Below are positions 59,460-64,000 of a DNA stretch of 64,000 nucleotides, piece after piece. The DNA is from JAWWOW01 sp033851265 (GTDB taxonomy: Bacteria > Actinomycetota > Actinomycetes > JAWWOW01). Position numbers and translations under genes: made by a program. The stretch spans positions 248,001 through 312,000 of the forward strand of contig JAWWOW010000004.1 in NCBI GenBank assembly GCA_033851265.1, read 5' to 3'. Under the pieces are notes generated by a model. It did not search any database. It saw nothing but the letters and a program-made list of their open reading frames with translations, and had not been told where the DNA came from. How positions within the stretch are numbered: position 1 is the first letter of the stretch; each line of letters starts with the position of its first letter.

Positions 59460-60311
59460 TCAGCGGTAAAGAACGTCCCGCAGGTGTGGAGTCTCAGCCG
59501 CACCGTCGCGCAGCTCGATCTCAGCCGGGTGACCACCAGGCAGTGCCTGCTTCACCTCGTCCGACGTAATGAGCAGCGGACGCTCGAAGCCGCGTTCATT
59601 GATCTCAGTCGCCGCAGCGGCAGCGACCACGAACGCCGGGTCGATGCGCGCCAGATCGAGCCAACCGCGCGAGCGCATGGGTACGGCGACACCGCGCATC
59701 CCGGTTGGATCTCCGTTCGAGAGAACCGTCCGGTACAGCGCTGACCCGAGCAACGTCACAACGTCGCAGTCGCCCATCGGGCGCAGCGGCTGGTCGGGCT
59801 CGCGCCGCCAGCGCTGGCTCGCCATCGCGCCCATCTCTTCGAGATAGAGCGAGGCCGGCCGCCACCAGCCCGCCGTCTCGACCTTGAGCAGCTCGAGCAG
59901 TCCGTGGGGGACCGGCACGACAGCGTCCGGCTCGGCCGGGTTCAGGCCCGCAAAGCCAAGACCGAGGTCCAGGGCGTCACCGAGCACCCGGCGACGAACC
60001 CAGTCCAGTCCGGGGTGCAATGGGTGGTCGATCGCGATGCCGTACGGCCGGGCGAGTCCACTCAGCACGTCCGGGGGCAAGTCGGCGATCCATCGAGCCG
60101 TGTGCAACCACGTCGCCAAGCGTGTACGTGCCAGCGGTGAGGCAGGGTCAGCACCGGCGACGGCACGGCGTACCAACTTCCACGGGACACGCACCGGGGG
60201 GGTTCCGTCGACAACGACGTAGCGCTCTCGCGGAGTCAGGTCGACATCGTTCAGCACTGACACGCCTAACACGCATTGGCGCAGTGCTTTAGTCGACGGG
60301 CTCGCGGTCAT
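59460..60311 (-). CDS. Conserved hypothetical protein
   Basis: No family was recognised. The 283-residue protein starts with KALRQCVLGVSVLNDVDL. It has the block RYVVVDGTPPVRVPWKLVRRA in the first quarter, a GAMASQRWRREPDQP segment in the middle, and an acidic C-terminus. It lacks membrane helices and signal. A 70-residue central stretch (AGLNPAEPDAVVPVPHGLLE) repeats the V-P-H-G pattern. The ATG fits a TACCGT hexamer 6 nt upstream, which excludes the longer frame. It lies just downstream of fadB on the same strand. Confidence 0.65.
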   Translation of the reverse strand: MTASPSTKALRQCVLGVSVLNDVDLTPRERYVVVDGTPPVRVPWKLVRRAVAGADPASPLARTRLATWLHTARWIADLPPDVLSGLARPYGIAIDHPLHPGLDWVRRRVLGDALDLGLGFAGLNPAEPDAVVPVPHGLLELLKVETAGWWRPASLYLEEMGAMASQRWRREPDQPLRPMGDCDVVTLLGSALYRTVLSNGDPTGMRGVAVPMRSRGWLDLARIDPAFVVAAAAATEINERGFERPLLITSDEVKQALPGGHPAEIELRDGAAETPHLRDVLYR

Positions 60312-60317
60312 GTTCGG

Positions 60318-60323
60318 ACGGTA
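60318..60323 (-). promoter_or_regulatory. -10 element for the conserved hypothetical gene
   Basis: TACCGT on the minus strand lies 6 nt before the ATG at 60311. Confidence 0.5.
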
Positions 60324-60373
60324 CCCACGCCCAACTTGCGCCTGATGCGGCAATCGGGTGAATCGCCTCACTC

Positions 60374-62467
60374 TTATGACACAGATGCGACGCCGGGTGG
60401 CAGGAACCTTTGCCCGTTCACTCGCTCCGCGTAACCCATGCGATCCAAGTACGGCGTGATGCCACCGAGGTGGAAGGGAAAGTTGCCGCCGATGATGAGC
60501 GCCAGGTCGACATCGCGCACATCTGGAACGACGCCTTCCGCAAGGAGCAGGCCGATCTCTTCGGTCAACGCGGCCAGCGCTCGGTCGCGAACCTCGTCGG
60601 CCGTGCTCTCCACGCGCGTCCGCCCACTGGCGGCAATGGCATCGAGCTCGGGATCGACCCTGCGTTGTCCTCCCTCATGCACATAGAAACCGGTCTTCCC
60701 TGACGCGATCAGCCGCTGCATGGACTCCGGAAGTGAAAACCGATCGGGGAACGCTTCGTGGAGCGTCTCCGCGATGCGACAGACCACGGGCAGGCCGGTC
60801 AACGAGAGCAACTGCGTCGGGGGCATCGGCAGTCCCAGGCTGTCGAGGGCGGCGTCGGCGACAGGGAGTGGAGTGCCTTCCTCAACGGCACGCAACACCT
60901 CGCCGTACAACCGCATGACCAACCGGTTGAAGACGAACCCGGGTCGGTCTGTCACGCCGATCGCGGTCTTGCCCAAGCGACGTCCAAGTGCGTACGCCGT
61001 CGCGAGGGTCGCCACGTCTGTGTGTTCAGTCCGGACGACTTCCAGCAGCGGCAGCATGTCCACCGGATTGAAGAAGTGCAGTCCGACGACACGTTCGGGA
61101 TTGGGCAGCGCTTCGGCCAATGCTGTCACCGATAACGACGACGTGTTGGTCGCGATGATGCAATCCGGTGAGACAACGGCAGCAACCCCAGCCAGCACCT
61201 CCAGCTTCACGCCCATCTCCTCGGCGACCGCCTCGAACACGACATCAGCGGTTGCCAGCGCAGCCGGATCCAGCGAGCCGGTCACAAGTGTGCGATAGCG
61301 CTCTGCTGCTTCCTCGCTCAGTGTGCCCGCGCGCACTCGCTGATCGAGTTGCTTGTTCACGTACCCGAGCACGCGGTCGAGCCCCGCCTGGTTGCGATGT
61401 ACGACGACAACCGCGACGCCGAGCTGTTGCACCAGGAGTGCAGCGAGCTGACTCGCCATCACGCCACCGCCGACGGTCGCCACCGTTGACCAGGTCTTGG
61501 CGAGCGATGCCTTGGGAGCCCCGGCGACCTCGCGTCCCCGTGTCTGGAGTACGTCGAATGCGTAGCAGCCGGCGCGCAGCTCATTGGTCATCACGAGCTC
61601 GGCTGCTGCATCCGCCGCCGCGCGATCCCCCTCGTCGCGGGTCGCACGTTGCGACAGCTCGATCAGGTCAACTGCGCGCTCGGGTGCCGGTGCTGCCCCG
61701 CTGGTTTTGCTGGCGGCCCAGGTGCGACCGCGTCGTACCGCGTCATCCCAGGCGTCGGGGGTGCCTACATCTGGCCGTTGTACGTCGACGTCGCCGCGGA
61801 GCACCTGCGCGGCCCAGTCCAACGAGCGGTCGACGAAGTGGGCAGCAGGAAGCAGCACGTCCGCGAGCCCGAGCTGCAGTGCCTTTTCCGGGGTCGTGGT
61901 CTTACCCGCGGACAGCGGGTGGCGGACGACCAGGTCGACCGCCGTCTTGGCCCCAACGAGGTGGGGCGTCAGGTAGGTGCCGCCACAGGCAGGGATGAGC
62001 CCGAGCCGAGTCTCGGGGTAGCCGACACCGAATGCGCGTTCAGAGATTGTGCGATACGTGCAGTGCAAGGCGATCTCGAGACCAGCACCAAGGGTGGCGC
62101 CGTTCATCAGAGCGAACGATGGCAATGGGCTCTCGGAGAACCGCCGGAACACCTGGTTACCGAACATGGTGACCCGGTGGATCCACTCGGCGCTCGTGCA
62201 GCGCCGCATGATTTCGATGTCGGCACCGACCATGAACACCGCGCGGACACCCGTCAGCGCGATCGCATCGACGCCGGCCGCCTCCGCCTCATCGACGGCG
62301 GCGTCGAGGCTGACGAGTCCCATCGGTGCCATCGTGGCCGGGCGTGATGCACCGCGACCATTGTCCATCGTGATGACGGCGAAGCGAATTCCACTGGGAT
62401 GGTCGACGTAGGAGACCTTCGACTCGGTGACGATCTCGACGTAGTCCGGTAGCGCTCCCCCCGTCAC
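60374..62467 (-). CDS. fadB: Bifunctional enoyl-CoA hydratase/3-hydroxyacyl-CoA dehydrogenase
   Basis: This 697-residue beta-oxidation protein has two parts. The N-terminal crotonase domain has GADIEIMRRC (oxyanion), LGAGLEIALHC (one Glu) and PETRLGLIPACGGT (second Glu). The C-terminal 3-hydroxyacyl-CoA dehydrogenase has an NAD fold (VATVGGGVMASQLA), ATNTSSLSV and VGLHFFNPVDMLPLLEV, with a final helical domain. GTG with TAGCAT 7 nt upstream. The thiolase (fadA) that usually accompanies it is not present in the window. Confidence 0.92.
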   Translation of the reverse strand: MTGGALPDYVEIVTESKVSYVDHPSGIRFAVITMDNGRGASRPATMAPMGLVSLDAAVDEAEAAGVDAIALTGVRAVFMVGADIEIMRRCTSAEWIHRVTMFGNQVFRRFSESPLPSFALMNGATLGAGLEIALHCTYRTISERAFGVGYPETRLGLIPACGGTYLTPHLVGAKTAVDLVVRHPLSAGKTTTPEKALQLGLADVLLPAAHFVDRSLDWAAQVLRGDVDVQRPDVGTPDAWDDAVRRGRTWAASKTSGAAPAPERAVDLIELSQRATRDEGDRAAADAAAELVMTNELRAGCYAFDVLQTRGREVAGAPKASLAKTWSTVATVGGGVMASQLAALLVQQLGVAVVVVHRNQAGLDRVLGYVNKQLDQRVRAGTLSEEAAERYRTLVTGSLDPAALATADVVFEAVAEEMGVKLEVLAGVAAVVSPDCIIATNTSSLSVTALAEALPNPERVVGLHFFNPVDMLPLLEVVRTEHTDVATLATAYALGRRLGKTAIGVTDRPGFVFNRLVMRLYGEVLRAVEEGTPLPVADAALDSLGLPMPPTQLLSLTGLPVVCRIAETLHEAFPDRFSLPESMQRLIASGKTGFYVHEGGQRRVDPELDAIAASGRTRVESTADEVRDRALAALTEEIGLLLAEGVVPDVRDVDLALIIGGNFPFHLGGITPYLDRMGYAERVNGQRFLPPGVASVS

Positions 62468-62474
62468 GCGCCGA

Positions 62475-62480
62475 ATGCTA
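62475..62480 (-). promoter_or_regulatory. -10 element for fadB
   Basis: TAGCAT on the minus strand lies 7 nt before the GTG of fadB, within the ribonuclease D gene's 3' flank. Confidence 0.55.
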
Positions 62481-62484
62481 ATCG

Positions 62485-63774
62485 TCAGCCAACGACTGGT
62501 TCCTCGGCCGAGTCATTGGGCACGGGCGGTTCGCTGGCCAAACCCTCCGCCAACCGACCCGCTAGCAACCCGATCTGCCATGCGCGCGCTCGGCTCTCGG
62601 CCAACTGCGCGGCAACGGTCTCCTCGGTTGGCTCCCGCGGCGGCGACCACGCGAGCCGGCGAACGGCGTCCGGAGGGATCAGGTTCTCGGCCGGGATGTT
62701 CAGCTCCGCGGACAGCGTGCGGATGACACCGCGGGCGACCGCGAGGCGGGCCGCAGCAGCTGGGTCACGCTCGGCCCACCGGTGTGGTGCGGGTGGGCCC
62801 TCACCGGGTGGACCGGCCTGCGGTAGGCCGTCCTCGGGCAAAGCGGCAGCTGCGGCCAGCGCGGTGTACCAGGTGCGTGCATAGCGTCGCGTCGCCCGGC
62901 CGCGAAACACCGGCATCCGGACGAGCGCTTCTTCTGACTCGGGCGCGGTGAGCACGGCGTCGACAATGGCGCTGTCGGGCAACACCCGCCCCGGCGCCAG
63001 GTCGCGCGCGCGGGCGATCTCGTTGCGGGCTTCCCAGAGTGCCCGGGCCGCTGCGAGTTGCCGGCGGCTACGCAGCCGGTGAATTCCAGACGTACGCCGC
63101 CACGGGTCCGGTCGTTGCGGGGGAGTCCGGATCGCCGTCAACGCCGCGAACTCCTCGTGCGCCCACGCGAGCTTGCCCTGCTTGTCGAGCTCAGCTTCCA
63201 GCGCGTCGCGCAGGTCGATCAGTAACTCGACATCGAGCGCGGCGTAGCGCAGCCACGGCTCCGGCAGTGGCCGGGTCGACCAGTCGGCCGCCGAATGCCC
63301 CTTCTCCAACCGGTAGCCAAGGATCGACTCGGCCATCGCACCCAGGCCGACCCGTTCCAGGCCCGCGAGGCGGCCGGCCAACTCCGTGTCGAACAAACGC
63401 AGTGGCCGCAGCCCGATCTCGGATAGACACGGCAGGTCCTGAGTGGCGGCGTGCAACACCCACTCCGCGTCCATGATTGCGGCGCCGAGCATGCCCAGGT
63501 CGGGACAGGCAATCGGGTCGATCAGCGCCGTTCCTGCGCCCGCGCGGCGGATCTGCACCAGGTAGGCCCGTTGGGAGTACCGGTAGCCGGACGCCCGCTC
63601 GGCGTCGACTGCAACGGGGCCGGTGCCCGCGTCGAACGCGGCAATCGTCTCCGCGAGCGCGTCGCTGCTCTCGACAACGGGGGGTACGCCGTCGCGGGGC
63701 TCGTTGAGTAGCTCGGGTTCGGTGACCGGCGTGGCCTCGGCGTCAGCTGCGTCGGTCCCAACCGCCTCGGTCAC
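62485..63774 (-). CDS. rnd: Ribonuclease D-like 3'-5' exonuclease with HRDC domain
   Basis: This 429-residue DEDDy exonuclease has motif I VAVDAERASGYRYS, motif II AATQDLPCL and motif III RYAALDVELLIDL (Tyr and Asp). The HRDC domain follows at about 215-300 (ARDLAPGRVLPDSAIVDAV). The protein would trim RNA 3' ends, for example tRNA. The C-terminal extension of about 100 residues is as in other actinobacteria. GTG with TACGGT 6 nt upstream. It is transcribed toward fadB. Confidence 0.88.
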   Translation of the reverse strand: MTEAVGTDAADAEATPVTEPELLNEPRDGVPPVVESSDALAETIAAFDAGTGPVAVDAERASGYRYSQRAYLVQIRRAGAGTALIDPIACPDLGMLGAAIMDAEWVLHAATQDLPCLSEIGLRPLRLFDTELAGRLAGLERVGLGAMAESILGYRLEKGHSAADWSTRPLPEPWLRYAALDVELLIDLRDALEAELDKQGKLAWAHEEFAALTAIRTPPQRPDPWRRTSGIHRLRSRRQLAAARALWEARNEIARARDLAPGRVLPDSAIVDAVLTAPESEEALVRMPVFRGRATRRYARTWYTALAAAAALPEDGLPQAGPPGEGPPAPHRWAERDPAAAARLAVARGVIRTLSAELNIPAENLIPPDAVRRLAWSPPREPTEETVAAQLAESRARAWQIGLLAGRLAEGLASEPPVPNDSAEEPVVG

Positions 63775-63780
63775 GCGCCT

Positions 63781-63786
63781 ACCGTA
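63781..63786 (-). promoter_or_regulatory. -10 element for rnd
   Basis: TACGGT on the minus strand lies 6 nt before the GTG at 63774. Confidence 0.55.
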
Positions 63787-63831
63787 CGACGCTTACCGAC
63801 AGGCGAGCGTGATTGAGAGCGGGACGTCAGG

Positions 63832-64000
63832 TCAGCGGATGACGCCGGCGCGCATGGCGAGCGCGACCATCTCGGCGCGGTCACCGGTGCCCAGCTTGCG
63901 GGCGATCCGAGCGAGGTGGCTCTTCACGGTGAGTGCCGACAGGCCGAGCTCCTCGCCGATCTCCTTGTTCGAGCGTCCGTCGGCGACGAGGTGGAGTACC
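63832..64000 (-). CDS. LuxR-type response regulator, C-terminal end only
   Basis: The visible 55 C-terminal residues are a LuxR/NarL helix-turn-helix: VADGRSNKEIGEELGLSALT is followed by VKSHLARIARKLGTGDRAEM and a stop after GVIR. The N-terminal part, probably a receiver, lies outside the window. A conserved actinobacterial regulator of this type is often found beside the ribonuclease D gene. It is transcribed toward rnd. Confidence 0.88.
   Translation of the reverse strand, partial: VLHLVADGRSNKEIGEELGLSALTVKSHLARIARKLGTGDRAEMVALAMRAGVIR

Overview
The window is a 64 kb piece of a high-GC actinobacterial chromosome. Evidence for this includes an HrdB/SigA-type sigma factor with a Lys/Ala-rich N-terminus, actinobacterial marker families (SepH, DUF4193, DUF3710, DUF7455, DUF4235, DUF3224, TIGR03252), two mycothiol-enzyme-like (MDMPI fold) proteins, a short-LID adenylate kinase and many GTG starts. 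No tRNA, rRNA, CRISPR array or IS element was seen. The DUF222/HNH gene is the only mobile-like gene. Genus cannot be fixed from the sequence; a mycobacteria/Frankia-like actinobacterium with 10-methyl fatty acids and an LprG/P55 system is a reasonable guess.

Layout. 1-9.5 kb: a partial SipW-type signal peptidase; a tmsA/tmsB-like pair for 10-methyl fatty acids; a GroES-like protein, a NUDIX hydrolase and an MDMPI-fold protein; a secreted GH113-like hydrolase; and a coupled phosphotriesterase/DUF1214/sulfotransferase operon. 9.5-17.7 kb: SDR, VOC, a receiver-only response regulator, an HhH-GPD protein, a second VOC, an ABC-F ATPase with an unusual leader, and a minus-strand run gltA-DUF2203-hydrolase-dienelactone hydrolase. 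18-23.6 kb: sigA, two paralogous Lys-tailed membrane proteins with pilin-like C-termini, and a DUF7455 zinc protein. 23.9-29.3 kb: an unknown protein, the lprG-P55 operon, an EamA exporter, sepH and a cupredoxin lipoprotein. 29.4-41.6 kb: sdhCAB (Rv0249c-0247c type), adk, a lytic transglycosylase, a membrane protein, hemH, an IMPase-DUF3224 pair, a TIGR03084 protein, a LAxTG-anchored beta-helix protein with a coupled partner, and a gamma-carbonic anhydrase. 41.8-51.1 kb: the conserved DUF4193...dut-DUF3710...OB-fold...TrkA neighbourhood, with an MFS/SCP2-hydrolase/amidase insert. 51-64 kb: a KimA-like potassium importer, a TrmA-like methyltransferase, dxs, an SOS-boxed DUF222/HNH endonuclease, a lipoprotein, fadB, ribonuclease D and the end of a LuxR-type regulator.

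Two sequence-level themes stand out. First, many starts show a TANNNT hexamer 6-7 nt before the start codon, which indicates leaderless transcripts; this pattern was used to settle several starts. Second, several leaders carry structure: a leaderless hexapeptide uORF plus a GC hairpin ahead of the ABC-F gene, a 5'-terminal hairpin ahead of sigA, a perfect LexA box ahead of the DUF222/HNH gene, and long perfect dyads in the intergenic regions at 0.55-0.64 kb and 11.6-11.7 kb.
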